A stretch of DNA of 64,000 bases from Armatimonadota bacterium (GCA_036504095.1 DASXVS010000024.1:1-64000), one strand, 5' to 3'. Shown: positions 25,438-34,069, counted from the stretch's first letter. The notes: a model not told the origin generated them from the letters alone. Numbers and translations: made by a program.

Positions 25438-27984
25438 TCAGATAGCCGGCACGGAGTACAGCTGTCCGGCGGTGGTGGCGATGATGAAGCGGTTCTGGAC
25501 CGCGTCGTAGACGGGACCGCCGGCCGGGGGACCGGTGAGGGTTTCAATGCTCCTGGTTGAGGGGTTGGCCAAAGAGACCTGCTGTAGCGTTCCGTTTGCC
25601 GTGCCGAAGGCCATCACTCCTCGCGTCGCCAGCAGCCCGGTGATGGAGGCGTTCGTTCCGCCGTCGAGGAACAGGCTCTTCGATCCGGTGGCCGCGTCCA
25701 GCTTCCAGACCTTGCCTGTCGCGGAACCCACGTACACTGAGCCAGCGTTCAGGAACGGGCCGGCGGTGACGGCCTCTCCCATCTTCACGGAGCCAAGCGT
25801 GCCAAACGCCATGTCCGCGCTCATCGTGATGCCGTTCACCTTGTAGACGGTGCCGCCTTTGGTGGCGACATAGATATTCTGGCCGTTCAGGAACGGCGCC
25901 AGCGCGTCCTCGCCCGGTGCGAAGGAGGCGCGGACCGTCAGGGTGTCCTGGTTGAGTACCGCCAACGACCCAAGCACGTTACCACTTGCGTTGACGTAGG
26001 CGTAGCGTGGGTCGATGGCGGCGGAACGGTCGATGATGGCAGTCGCCGGTGACGAGCCGAGGCAAGGTGAGACGTACTTCGTGTCCCCGGTGACCTCGTC
26101 CAACTTGAACAGATAGCTGGCAGCATTGGTTGTGCCGAGCCCCAGGTCCACGTAGACGCTTCCGTCCGGCGTGACGGCCGGAGTGGACATGGTTGGGCCG
26201 TTAAGAGACGTGGTGGTCCAGGCGACCTTCCCGTCCGGCCACAACTTCACCACGTGACCGAGGTTTGTGGTCATGTAGATGGCTTTACCCGCTTTGCCGT
26301 AGTAAACTGCCGGGCGGGAGTTGAGCCGCACGAGAGTACCCACCGTCGCACTTATGTCCACTGGGAAGCCGGATATCGTGTTCAGATCGGGGCTGGTCAA
26401 CGCGTATAACTTGCCGTTCTCCCCGGCAACGTAGACCACGCCGTCGATTGCCGTGGGTGGCGCCGCCGCGTTCGCGCCAAGAGAGATGCTGGTCGTTGAC
26501 GCTACGACTTCATATGCCCCGATGTCCACGTGCGCGCCTCGGATCCTGGGGTTGCCGTCCAGGTCCGTCTCTCCCGCAGACACAGCGGAGTCGTCACCAG
26601 CGTCGATGCAAGGGGAACCGGCCTTGAGGTGGAAGTCGCCGTTAGCGCGATCCATGAACAGCGGGTCTGCGATGATGTCCGTTGATCCGGGCGCGGATGC
26701 CTCGCCGAATATGTCGTTGCGTGAAGTCGTGACACCCGATAGCGACAGAGGCCCACCATTTGCAGCGATGATGTTGTTTGCCAACACAGATCCCGCGGCG
26801 GCCCGCAGAGCGCCCCCACTAGCGCCTGCACCGGTATCATATGTCGCTGAATTGCCCACGATCGTGTTGTTCGACACTGTGGCCTGGGCAGCGTCGATTC
26901 CGCCGCCAGCGCTCGTGAGGTTGCCAACCACGCGGTTGTCATAGACGAGGTTGTTCCCAATTAGCGCCGTTGGAGAAGTAGTGTAGACACCGCCACCATT
27001 AGCGGAACCACTGGGGTATGGCAAATGGCTGCGAAACTCGTATAGGAGCACCCTGACGGAGTTGCGTGCGACGATATTGCCCACGAAGATGAGCCCCGCT
27101 CCAGAGCACCGTGCTCCACCGCCACTGCCGCTTGCGGAAACGGCGGTGGTGTTGTAGTTCACGTCTATCGAGTTGTCGGTAATCGCGTTGCCTCGGACGG
27201 TGACGTTGGTCCCCCACAGATCCATGCCTCCGCCATATGCCGTGGTCGTCCCCCACTGTGGAAGGTTCATAGGGTTAGGTGTGGTATATCCAGTGGCCCG
27301 ATTCCACGTTATCTTATTATTCGCAATTACAGCGTTGTTCACAGTACACTCAATGCCGCCGCCGTATTCAGCTGTGTTCGTCGTGATAGTGTTGTTAGCA
27401 ATGAGTGCATCATTTCCAGTGCAGTTAACGCCTCCGCCCGATGCGGCTTGATTCCAGAACGAATTGCGGCCCGCCGAATACACGGCATTCCTGGTGATTA
27501 CGTTGTTCGTGATGACCACGCGGTCGGCGTTGCACGATATTCCACCTCCGAAGTTGAGTATCGGCTCGACGTTGCCCACAACCACCGCACCATTTCGGAT
27601 AGTGAAACCGTCGATGGTCACACCTGGGGAACGAATTGCGACCACCGAACCACTGGAGTTGCCATCCAGGATTGTTGCTTCCGGGCCGAGACTCCGGCCT
27701 GAACGGCTGACCTCAGACCCCACAAATCCGCCGTAAAGCGAGACCGACGTTGCCGCGGGAACGATGATATTCTCCGTGTATGTCCCCGTCGCCACCCACG
27801 CCTCGTCACCAGCAGCAGCGGCGCTGACCGCCGCCTGGACCGTGGTGAAAGCTGTACCCCACGATTTGCCGTCGTGGACGGTTGCGGAGGCGTTCTTGTT
27901 GACGTAGACAACCGCCGCACGGGCGGGGGCGGCCAACAGGAGGGACAGGCCAACGAGCAACCGGACGGTAGAAGATATGCGCAT
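25438..27984 (-). CDS. Secreted beta-helix and PQQ-like propeller protein
   Basis: An 848-residue exported protein. After the signal peptide (LLVGLSLLLAAPARA) residues 20-525 form a right-handed parallel beta-helix with many NNVITRN and NTITTNTAEYGGGI type rungs and a probable choice-of-anchor Q domain end (GNPRIRGAHVDIGAYE). Residues 545-848 form a propeller-like domain with repeated VYVAxxxGxxYxL motifs typical of PQQ-like repeats. No catalytic residues for a polysaccharide lyase are evident. It is probably a surface or binding protein. AAAGGGG precedes ATG 27984. Confidence 0.8.
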   Translation of the reverse strand: MRISSTVRLLVGLSLLLAAPARAAVVYVNKNASATVHDGKSWGTAFTTVQAAVSAAAAGDEAWVATGTYTENIIVPAATSVSLYGGFVGSEVSRSGRSLGPEATILDGNSSGSVVAIRSPGVTIDGFTIRNGAVVVGNVEPILNFGGGISCNADRVVITNNVITRNAVYSAGRNSFWNQAASGGGVNCTGNDALIANNTITTNTAEYGGGIECTVNNAVIANNKITWNRATGYTTPNPMNLPQWGTTTAYGGGMDLWGTNVTVRGNAITDNSIDVNYNTTAVSASGSGGGARCSGAGLIFVGNIVARNSVRVLLYEFRSHLPYPSGSANGGGVYTTSPTALIGNNLVYDNRVVGNLTSAGGGIDAAQATVSNNTIVGNSATYDTGAGASGGALRAAAGSVLANNIIAANGGPLSLSGVTTSRNDIFGEASAPGSTDIIADPLFMDRANGDFHLKAGSPCIDAGDDSAVSAGETDLDGNPRIRGAHVDIGAYEVVASTTSISLGANAAAPPTAIDGVVYVAGENGKLYALTSPDLNTISGFPVDISATVGTLVRLNSRPAVYYGKAGKAIYMTTNLGHVVKLWPDGKVAWTTTSLNGPTMSTPAVTPDGSVYVDLGLGTTNAASYLFKLDEVTGDTKYVSPCLGSSPATAIIDRSAAIDPRYAYVNASGNVLGSLAVLNQDTLTVRASFAPGEDALAPFLNGQNIYVATKGGTVYKVNGITMSADMAFGTLGSVKMGEAVTAGPFLNAGSVYVGSATGKVWKLDAATGSKSLFLDGGTNASITGLLATRGVMAFGTANGTLQQVSLANPSTRSIETLTGPPAGGPVYDAVQNRFIIATTAGQLYSVPAI

Positions 27985-28218
27985 CGCGAACCCCTTTCGA
28001 TGCATGCAACAAAGCGAGCGAACGACTATCTTGAGGCGGTCGGTAGCGCGGTTGGCAACCAGGCCGTTTCTATCCCTGTATTCTGTTGATTCGGGCCTCC
28101 GGAAAATCATTTTCAAGCGTCAAAGGCCGTTTTTGCGAAAATAGTTCAGACAAAAGGGCCTTCTCGCGGGCTAGTAAGTAGAGGCGAAAAAACTTCGCCA
28201 CCTGAAAGGAGTCCCGCG

Positions 28219-29445
28219 ATGCCGCAAATAGTAGCCAAACGCATCCCGGCGCCGCCGCGGAGCCAGCAGAAAACCGATACGTTTGCCTATGACCGGATGG
28301 AGTGCGAAGCGCCGCCATACGACCTGGCCGCCCTGGCGCGCACCTATGAGGAGGACCCGGACGTCTACCTGTGCTGCAACGCCATCGCATCGAAGGCGTG
28401 CGGTACAGGCTGGGAGATCACGGGCGACGGCGCAAACACCGAGACTGCCCGCGCATTCTTCGAAACGGGATCACGCGAGCGCCCCCTGATCGAGGCCTTA
28501 CGCCTCGCGTTCCTGGACCTGAACCTCCTCGGAAACGCGTACCTCGAAGTCGCCAGAGACGGTCGCGACCGCCCGGCCGCGATCTGGTGGGTCCCGGCGC
28601 GCGAGATGCGCTGCCGCCGGAACGGAGACGGCTTCTGCCAGCGGACGTCGTCCGATCGCTACACGCTGTTCAACCCGTACACGCCTCGCGCCGAGGACCG
28701 CGCCGCCCTTCGGACTTCCGGAGCGTGGCACCGCACGGACGGAGGCGCCTGGGCGAACGAGGTCGTCGCCTTCCGCCTGCCGAATCCCAACAGCCGATAC
28801 TACGGCCTCCCGCCGGCGTATCTGGCGGCGAAGGACATCCTGGCGGACGCCAGCGTGAAGGACAGCAACATCGCGTTCTTCCAGAACGGCATGATGCCGG
28901 ACTACGTGCTGGCGGTGAAGGGCGGAACGCTGAGCGAGGGGACGATGGACGAAATCCGCGCGTTCCTGCGCGATGCGCACCGGGGCGCGGACCGGCATCA
29001 CGGTATGGTTGTGATGGAGGCGCTCCCGTCCACGATGGGTGAAAACGTGAGCATGGAGCTCATCCCGATGCAGCAGGCGACGAAGGAGATGCCGTTCCTG
29101 GCTTACCGCCGCTTCGCCATCGAGAACAAGGTGCGGGCATTTCGCGTGCCGATGAGCAAGGCCGGCATCAACCAGGCGGGCCGCCTCGGCGACGCATCCG
29201 GGCGCGAGGAGACTGAGACGTTCAAGTCGGAGGTGGTGGAACCGCAGCAGACCATGATAGAACATATATTCGACTGTCTGCTCCGCGACGACTTCCTGGC
29301 GCCCGACCTGCGGTTCCGATTCAGGGAACTGGATCTCCGCGATACGGTGAGCCTGGCCGAAACGGCCAGTAAACTCGTGGGCGGCCAACCGGTGCTGACG
29401 GTGGAGGAAGCGCGCGCCATGCTGGGGTACCCGGCTGCGAAATAA
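28219..29445 (+). CDS. Phage portal protein, PBSX/HK97-like
   Basis: A 408-residue portal protein: forms the dodecameric DNA-entry ring of the capsid. LDLNLLGNAYLEVARDG, RLPNPNSRYYGLPPAYLA and SDASVKDSNIAFFQNG-type segments match the PBSX-family portal architecture, as does the late ETETFKSEVVEPQQTMIEH helix that lines the clip. AGGAG lies eight bases before ATG 28219. It is the first gene of a head module that ends at 33521. No terminase gene is found upstream of it, where phages normally place it. Confidence 0.85.
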   Translation: MPQIVAKRIPAPPRSQQKTDTFAYDRMECEAPPYDLAALARTYEEDPDVYLCCNAIASKACGTGWEITGDGANTETARAFFETGSRERPLIEALRLAFLDLNLLGNAYLEVARDGRDRPAAIWWVPAREMRCRRNGDGFCQRTSSDRYTLFNPYTPRAEDRAALRTSGAWHRTDGGAWANEVVAFRLPNPNSRYYGLPPAYLAAKDILADASVKDSNIAFFQNGMMPDYVLAVKGGTLSEGTMDEIRAFLRDAHRGADRHHGMVVMEALPSTMGENVSMELIPMQQATKEMPFLAYRRFAIENKVRAFRVPMSKAGINQAGRLGDASGREETETFKSEVVEPQQTMIEHIFDCLLRDDFLAPDLRFRFRELDLRDTVSLAETASKLVGGQPVLTVEEARAMLGYPAAK

Positions 29446-29605
29446 CCACAGAGGAAACGGAGGATCACCGAGGTGCACGGAGGGATGCACGTATGTCATG
29501 TTGAGCGCAGCGAAACATCTCAACGCGACGTCGAGATCCTTCGCTGCGCTCAGGATGACAAAATCGGACACTCTGCGTTCCTCAGCGTCCTCCGCGTCCT
29601 CTGCG
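29445..29605. repeat. Nested inverted repeat between portal and protease genes
   Basis: Outer imperfect arms (about 29445-29482 and 29570-29607) and inner arms (29494-29521 and 29533-29560) form a nested structure. The inner arms share TGAGCGCAGCGAA, with six mismatched positions of 28. I recall TGAGCGCAGCGAA-type palindromes as common intergenic repeats in environmental bacteria. It splits the portal and protease genes, which are normally adjacent in phages. Confidence 0.75.
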
Positions 29606-29626
29606 GTAGATCCGGAGAAAGCGGAA

Positions 29627-29968
29627 ATGCCAAAGCAAATCGTATATGGGGAGGTGCTCGTGCCGGACGAGGTGGATGGGCAGGGCGACGTGGTGCGCGC
29701 GCCGGAGATCGAGGCCGCGGCTCACCGGTTCCTCGCCGAAAGCGCCGTGGTGGGTGGGATGCACGAGCAATTCAGCGGAGTGGGCCGCGTGGTGGAGAGC
29801 TTCATCGCACGAAACGACGATGCGGATTTCGCGCCCGGAGCGTGGGTTCTGGGCGTTCAGTTGGGTGAAGACGCCTGGCGCCGCGTGCAGGAAGGCGCGT
29901 GGACCGGCTTTTCCGTGGGCGGCCGGGCCATACGGTCGCCCGTCAACGAGGGAGGGAGTCAGACATGA
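29627..29968 (+). CDS. XkdF-like phage putative protease
   Basis: A 113-residue protein. YGEVLVPDEVDGQGDVV, GGMHEQFSGVGRVVESFIA and GAWVLGVQLGEDAWR followed by GAWTGFSVGG resemble the XkdF-type putative serine protease domain found next to portal genes. GGMHEQF could hold the active-site His. Start is ATG 29627; the sequence before it belongs to the repeat. Its stop overlaps an ATG by four bases. It likely processes the capsid scaffold. Confidence 0.7.
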   Translation: MPKQIVYGEVLVPDEVDGQGDVVRAPEIEAAAHRFLAESAVVGGMHEQFSGVGRVVESFIARNDDADFAPGAWVLGVQLGEDAWRRVQEGAWTGFSVGGRAIRSPVNEGGSQT

Positions 29969-29997
29969 GCGCGGTATGGGGCACGAAAGGAGGAAAG

Positions 29998-30324
29998 ATG
30001 CCGAACGAACTGAGCGAGATCGAGGTGGACGAAGTGTCGCTGGTGGATCGACCGGCGACGGGGAGGCGCTTCGTGATTTTCAAGCGTGGCGGTTTGCTGC
30101 GTCGCGCGTCGCCCGCCACCACAGAGAACATTTGTTCCCGTGAAGGCGGGCGGATGGAGGAACTCGAGAAGCGGACATCCGACGCCGAGCAGGCGCTGGC
30201 AGCCGTCCGAGACGCCGCCACCGAACTGGAACGCCGACTCGCCGCGGTGGAGGCCGGTTTCGCGCCGCGACAGTCGCAGGACACACCGAGTGCCGCACGC
30301 GGCCTGTGGGCCGGCGTGATCTGA
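29998..30324 (+). CDS. Phage scaffold-like protein (XkdF C-terminal-like)
   Basis: A 108-residue protein. IEVDEVSLVDRPATGRRF near the start is the phrase typical of XkdF/prohead protease segments, and the rest is a predicted coiled coil (RTSDAEQALAAVRDAATELE), as in capsid scaffolds. A strong AAAGGAGGAAAG precedes ATG 29998; an upstream ATG at 29965 overlapping the protease stop is an alternative start. Together with the preceding gene it looks like an XkdF protein split into protease and scaffold parts. Confidence 0.6.
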   Translation: MPNELSEIEVDEVSLVDRPATGRRFVIFKRGGLLRRASPATTENICSREGGRMEELEKRTSDAEQALAAVRDAATELERRLAAVEAGFAPRQSQDTPSAARGLWAGVI

Positions 30325-30385
30325 GAGAGTCATTTCGAGCGTCGGAAGCGGGCGAGGCGCCCGCGCGACGGAAAGGGGAGAATCC

Positions 30386-31525
30386 GTGAACAACAATGAA
30401 GCCATTACCAAGGCGATCAGCACGACCACCATTTCAACAGGAGTGCTGAATCCCGACCAGGCCCAGGCGTTCGTGCAGCAGGTCTTCGAGGCGACGCCGA
30501 TGCTCACCGCCGCACGCCGCGTTCTGATGGGCGCACGGAAGATGAACGTGGACAAGATCGGTGTGGGCTCGCGCCTGCTCCGCAAGCGTCCCGAAGGCAC
30601 GACCGTCGCCGGAATGGCCACGCTGGCCGCCGCGCAGGTCCAACTGGACGCCGTGAACCTCTCCCTTCCGTGGGAGATCACGGAGGACGCCATCCGCTTC
30701 AACATGGAGGGTGAGCGCTTTGAGGAGACGGTCATCTCGCTGATGACGCGACAGGTGGGCGTTGACCTCAACGACCTGGCCTGGAACGGCAACACCGTGG
30801 CGCCGTCGCTCACCACCCTTTCGGCCGCACTGAGCTCCAGCGCGACGAGCATCTCCGTGGCCAGCACGGCCGGATATCCCGAGTCCGGCGTCCTGGAAAT
30901 CGATAGCGAGCGGATCTTCTATGCGTCGCGGTCGACAGGCTCGTTCGGCAGCCTCATCCGCGGCTTTGACGGCACAGTGGCGGCCAATCACAGCAACAGC
31001 GCCACGGTCGGCATGGCGACCGACTGGCTGACCATCGCCCTCAACGGGTGGCTGAAGCAGTCGTCCACAACAGCGCACGTTATCGAAGGCTCAACCATCA
31101 GCGGCGGGGCGATGGACAAAGGGCAGTTCAAGGCTGCCATCGCCGCGATGCCCACCAAGTACCTGACCACCGCATCCGCCAACGGACTGCGCTGGATCAT
31201 GCACCCGCGCACCGCATTCGCTTTCTACGACTCCCTCGTCGATCACGTCGCCTCTTCCGGCGACCTCATCCTGCTGGGCGCCGGCGGCAAGGCGCCATAC
31301 GGCTACCCGATCCTCGAGGATCCCGCGGTTCCGATCGGCGCCCTGGTGTTCACCGACCCACGGAACCTCATCATCGGCCTCGCGACGGACGTGCGTGTGA
31401 GCCGCGACGTTGGCAGCAAGGACGTCATCTCACGTGGCGTCCGGTACTACCAGATCGACCTCGCGGCGGACGTGAAGATCGAGGAAGCGGACGCGATGGT
31501 CGTGACCACGGGAATCACGGTCTAG
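30386..31525 (+). CDS. Phage major capsid protein, HK97 fold, with inserted domain
   Basis: A 379-residue shell protein. The N-terminal arm and E-loop region (residues 1-120) and the P/A-domain region (from about 205) resemble the HK97-like capsid family that travels with XkdF proteins. Residues 140-205 carry a separate insert: SSATSISVASTAGYPESGVL, then RGFDGTVAANHSNSATV, a small beta domain often seen in phage structural proteins. Start is GTG 30386 with AAAGGGGAG. Heptamer repeats lie directly after the stop. Confidence 0.75.
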   Translation: MNNNEAITKAISTTTISTGVLNPDQAQAFVQQVFEATPMLTAARRVLMGARKMNVDKIGVGSRLLRKRPEGTTVAGMATLAAAQVQLDAVNLSLPWEITEDAIRFNMEGERFEETVISLMTRQVGVDLNDLAWNGNTVAPSLTTLSAALSSSATSISVASTAGYPESGVLEIDSERIFYASRSTGSFGSLIRGFDGTVAANHSNSATVGMATDWLTIALNGWLKQSSTTAHVIEGSTISGGAMDKGQFKAAIAAMPTKYLTTASANGLRWIMHPRTAFAFYDSLVDHVASSGDLILLGAGGKAPYGYPILEDPAVPIGALVFTDPRNLIIGLATDVRVSRDVGSKDVISRGVRYYQIDLAADVKIEEADAMVVTTGITV

Positions 31526-31590
31526 GTCTCGGGTGTCAGGTGTCGGGTGCCGGGAGACGGAAACCCGACACCCGGCACCCGGCACCTGAC
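31526..31590. repeat. Inverted heptamer repeat after capsid gene
   Basis: GGTGTCAGGTGTCGGGTGCC and the opposite-facing CCCGACACCCGGCACC units repeat with a period of seven bases and can pair. The same unit occurs at 34465-34513 and 39749-39776. Confidence 0.75.
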
Positions 31591-31604
31591 TAAGGAGGCA
31601 TTTG

Positions 31605-32198
31605 ATGGCTTATTGCCAGGCGGATTCGGTGAAAGGGCTGATCCCCGGAGTGGATCTGACGGTTCTGGGCGACGCGGCCGCCCAGAGCGGCGCGATTTCG
31701 TCCGCGATTGCATCCGCCACATCCGAGGTGGATGTGAGGTGCCGGCGCACGTTCGCCCCGCCATCGGAGGCGAGCGAACGACACATCGATGGCACCGGCG
31801 GGTTGCTGCTGCGCGTGCCGGATCTGGTCCGGCTGGACGGTGTGACTGTGGACGGATCGCCGATTCCATCGGCGACGGCCTATCCGCTGGACGGGCCGCC
31901 CTACCTGTGGATCGCCACGGGAGCGCGCATACCCGAGGGCGCCGGCAATGTGTCCATCGCCGGGATGTGGGGCTACGGCCCCGCGGTGCCTGAGGACATA
32001 GCGCGCGCCACCGCCTGCCTGTCCGCCGCCGAGATACTCACGCGAATCCAGGCGGACCGTTCCGACGGGGTGAAGACGCAGGTGACCGGCCTCGCCCGGG
32101 AGGAATTCCCGGACTGTGGGGCGTTCGGTGACACGATTCGCAATCTTCAGACAACCGCCGGTCGGCTGCTGCTGCCGTACCGGAGGTGGACGGTGTAG
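31605..32198 (+). CDS. Phage head-tail connector (gp6-like) protein
   Basis: A 197-residue protein resembling gp6-type adaptors: an N-terminal helical segment (SAIASATSEVDVRCRRTF) and a C-terminal helical segment that packs on the portal (VPEDIARATACLSAAEILTR), with a beta insertion (DLVRLDGVTVDGSPI) between. It would bind below the portal ring. AAGGAGG lies six bases before ATG 31605. Confidence 0.7.
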   Translation: MAYCQADSVKGLIPGVDLTVLGDAAAQSGAISSAIASATSEVDVRCRRTFAPPSEASERHIDGTGGLLLRVPDLVRLDGVTVDGSPIPSATAYPLDGPPYLWIATGARIPEGAGNVSIAGMWGYGPAVPEDIARATACLSAAEILTRIQADRSDGVKTQVTGLAREEFPDCGAFGDTIRNLQTTAGRLLLPYRRWTV

Positions 32199-32218
32199 GG
32201 GCAAGGGTTGAAGCAACG

Positions 32219-32283
32219 GGGCTGAGGCCCGAGACGCGGAGTCGGGCATAGAGGACGACCTACCGTGGTCGGGTCTCAGCCCA
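32219..32283. repeat. Imperfect inverted repeat in gap between connector and next gene
   Basis: GGGCTGAGGCCCGA near 32219 pairs imperfectly with TCGGGTCTCAGCCC near 32270. Confidence 0.5.
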
Positions 32284-32295
32284 CGGGAGGCCGGT

Positions 32296-32640
32296 ATGCA
32301 TTTCACGACGACAGTTCGTGTGTGGCAGGCGGTTGGCGGCGTTGAGGGAGTCTTCGATCCGCTGCTCGCCACGTGGACCCTGAAGTTCGAGACGCGCGCC
32401 TTCGTGGAACCGCTTGGCGACAGCGCGGTGAAGACCCTCTTCGCCGACATGCGAGCGGAGGGCGCCCGAATCTGGCTGGACGGCGCCCATCCCGAGGTGG
32501 GATACCGATGGCTGATCAAGGACGTGGTCGACGGCGTCTTCTACCTCGTCGAACCGGCGGCGCCCCGGCGCTACGGCACCGGTATCCGCCACCTTGAGGC
32601 CAACGCGAGGCGTCTGCTGATGGGCCCGCCGGGCCTGTAG
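32296..32640 (+). CDS. Phage small structural protein, probably head-closure-like
   Basis: A 114-residue protein, beta-rich (RVWQAVGGVEGVFDPLLATW, WLIKDVVDGVFYLVEP). Position after the gp6-like gene suits a head-closure or neck protein. I see no definitive motif. GGGAGG precedes ATG 32296. It might instead be a tail-terminator-like or unrelated protein. Confidence 0.45.
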   Translation: MHFTTTVRVWQAVGGVEGVFDPLLATWTLKFETRAFVEPLGDSAVKTLFADMRAEGARIWLDGAHPEVGYRWLIKDVVDGVFYLVEPAAPRRYGTGIRHLEANARRLLMGPPGL

Positions 32641-32659
32641 GTGTGAGGGGAGGTGCGGA

Positions 32660-33055
32660 ATGGCAGCAAGATCATCGGTCGCGGATGCTCTGTCGGCGCT
32701 CGAAGAAGGTGTAAGGGCGCTTCAGGAGAGCACCGCGCGAGACGCCGTGAAAGCGCGGGATGGGCAGGCGGAACTGGCGCGGGCCGTGGCGGAACAGGCA
32801 ACCGCGCACGCCGTGCTCACTCAGTGGATGAAGGACTGGACCGCGGAGGTGACAGCATGGCGGAATTGCATCGAGGGGCGGGTGGCGGCGGCGGACGCCC
32901 GGCTGGAGGGCGCCGGCCGGGACCTGGAGCAGGCGCGTGGCGCGATGAAAGTGGCTCTGTGGGTGTTCGGGACGGCCCTGACGCTCGTGACGGGGGTCTT
33001 CTCGGGGGTGATGGTCCGCGTCATCGGCGAAATGATGTCGCGAACCGCTCATTGA
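32660..33055 (+). CDS. Coiled-coil protein with C-terminal membrane helix, holin/XhlA-like
   Basis: A 131-residue protein. Residues 5-95 are a long alpha-helical coiled coil with heptad-like Ala/Leu spacing. Residues 98-122 form one membrane helix (ALWVFGTALTLVTGVFSGVMV). This resembles haemolysin XhlA-type phage proteins that act with a holin, but it could be any small membrane-anchored coiled coil. GGGGAGG precedes ATG 32660. It overlaps the next gene by one base. Confidence 0.5.
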   Translation: MAARSSVADALSALEEGVRALQESTARDAVKARDGQAELARAVAEQATAHAVLTQWMKDWTAEVTAWRNCIEGRVAAADARLEGAGRDLEQARGAMKVALWVFGTALTLVTGVFSGVMVRVIGEMMSRTAH

Positions 33056-33267
33056 TGCGGCGGCAATCCTGGGGTGCGCTGGTGCGGCGGCCGGAGGTGG
33101 ACCGGCTGATACAGCTGGCGGCCGCCGCGGGGGTAGCCGTGTTTGGAGAGGCCGGCGCGCAGAGGACCGTCGCCGCGATGCGATGGCTGCTGGAATCGGC
33201 GATTCTGGCGGAACAGGGGCTGGCGCCGGCCGAGATGCCGGACCGGGGTAAGGAGGAACAGAGATGA
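33055..33267 (+). CDS. Small helical protein of unknown function
   Basis: A 70-residue basic helical protein that starts in the stop of the previous gene (TGATG) and overlaps the next gene by four bases. I do not recognise it. The tight coupling suggests the three small genes from 32660 to 33521 work together. Confidence 0.5.
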   Translation: MRRQSWGALVRRPEVDRLIQLAAAAGVAVFGEAGAQRTVAAMRWLLESAILAEQGLAPAEMPDRGKEEQR

Positions 33268-33521
33268 CGCAGTGGATGGAAATGGTATTCCGCGGCAGCC
33301 TGACGCTGCTGCAAAATGTTCTGCGAGACGCAGCGGCCGCGGCGACCTCGGACGACGTGGCAACCGCGAAGCGGCAGGTGAAATCCGAGATTCAACGCCA
33401 CCGGCGGCTGCCGGGCACGCTTCGGCGGTGGCTGTGCCAAGAGGTGGACGCAATCGCGGCGTCGGACGCGGAGACGTTCCGCAAGCGCCTGTCCGAAGAG
33501 ATAGACCGCCTCTCACACTAG
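33264..33521 (+). CDS. Small helical protein of unknown function
   Basis: An 85-residue helical protein with a conserved-looking segment VATAKRQVKSEIQRHRRLPG. It starts within the previous stop (ATGA) and ends the head-module gene run. No family is recognised. A strong hairpin follows at 33543. Confidence 0.5.
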   Translation: MTQWMEMVFRGSLTLLQNVLRDAAAAATSDDVATAKRQVKSEIQRHRRLPGTLRRWLCQEVDAIAASDAETFRKRLSEEIDRLSH

Positions 33522-33542
33522 GCGCTCAGACGGGTATTCTAG

Positions 33543-33603
33543 CGGTACGACCGGCGTCCCGCCGGTTTTGGGGACGGGAACCGGCGGGACGCCGGTCGTA
33601 CCG
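33543..33603. repeat. Perfect 25-bp inverted repeat ending the phage-like block
   Basis: Arms 33543-33567 and 33579-33603 (beginning CGGTACGACCGGCGTCCCG) are exactly complementary with an 11-base loop. It could terminate the block on both strands. Confidence 0.85.
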
Positions 33604-33625
33604 TGACACTCGTGAAATGCCGATC

Positions 33626-34045
33626 CTACCGCGAAAGGGTGTCTATTCTGGCACTGAAATCCGGCAGTTTGAGGAACAGGCGCACAAAATAGAGAACGCT
33701 GACCGCGGTGAACTCCCAGACACGTTCATGGCTCATGAAGAACCAGACCAGGCCGAAGACGGCGATCGACTCGCCGAACGCAGCCGACACCATACCGCTT
33801 GTGACGACGTTCTGGGGGTTGGCGGCGCGCGCTAACAACAGGCCCTCAAGCACGATGCCGCTGACAAACGCGACCGCCGCCAGTATCTCCAGAGTACTGA
33901 GCACGGTCTTCATCTGGGGGTTGCGGGGCGGCGCAACACCGGTGACCAGATACGTAAGCCCGTAGTAAGCGCCAACGGCGGCCAGCATCGCCAGCCATTG
34001 GATCATCAGGAGCCGCTTGGTCGCATCAGCGCTTAGTGTGTTCAT
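33626..34045 (-). CDS. Small integral membrane protein of unknown function
   Basis: A 139-residue protein with four probable membrane helices (for example MIQWLAMLAAVGAYYGLTYL, TLEILAAVAFVSGIVLEGLL, FGLVWFFM, TAVSVLYFVRLFL). No family is recognised. It starts 25 bases after the STAS gene, so the two are probably co-transcribed; a membrane partner of a STAS protein is an inference only. Confidence 0.6.
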   Translation of the reverse strand: MNTLSADATKRLLMIQWLAMLAAVGAYYGLTYLVTGVAPPRNPQMKTVLSTLEILAAVAFVSGIVLEGLLLARAANPQNVVTSGMVSAAFGESIAVFGLVWFFMSHERVWEFTAVSVLYFVRLFLKLPDFSARIDTLSR

Positions 34046-34069
34046 CGTAAGGGCTCCCCCGATCCTGTT

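Larger units (their letters stand above)
28219..33521 (+). mobile_element. Phage head-module island without terminase, tail or integrase
   Basis: Portal, XkdF-like protease and scaffold, capsid, connector, closure-like and three coupled small genes form one plus-strand block. All frames are intact. Gaps between the structural genes contain the same palindromes and heptamers that lie between host genes, which implies long residence. Terminase, tail, lysis and integration genes are missing from the window. It may be a decayed prophage or a retained particle-forming locus. Confidence 0.65.
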
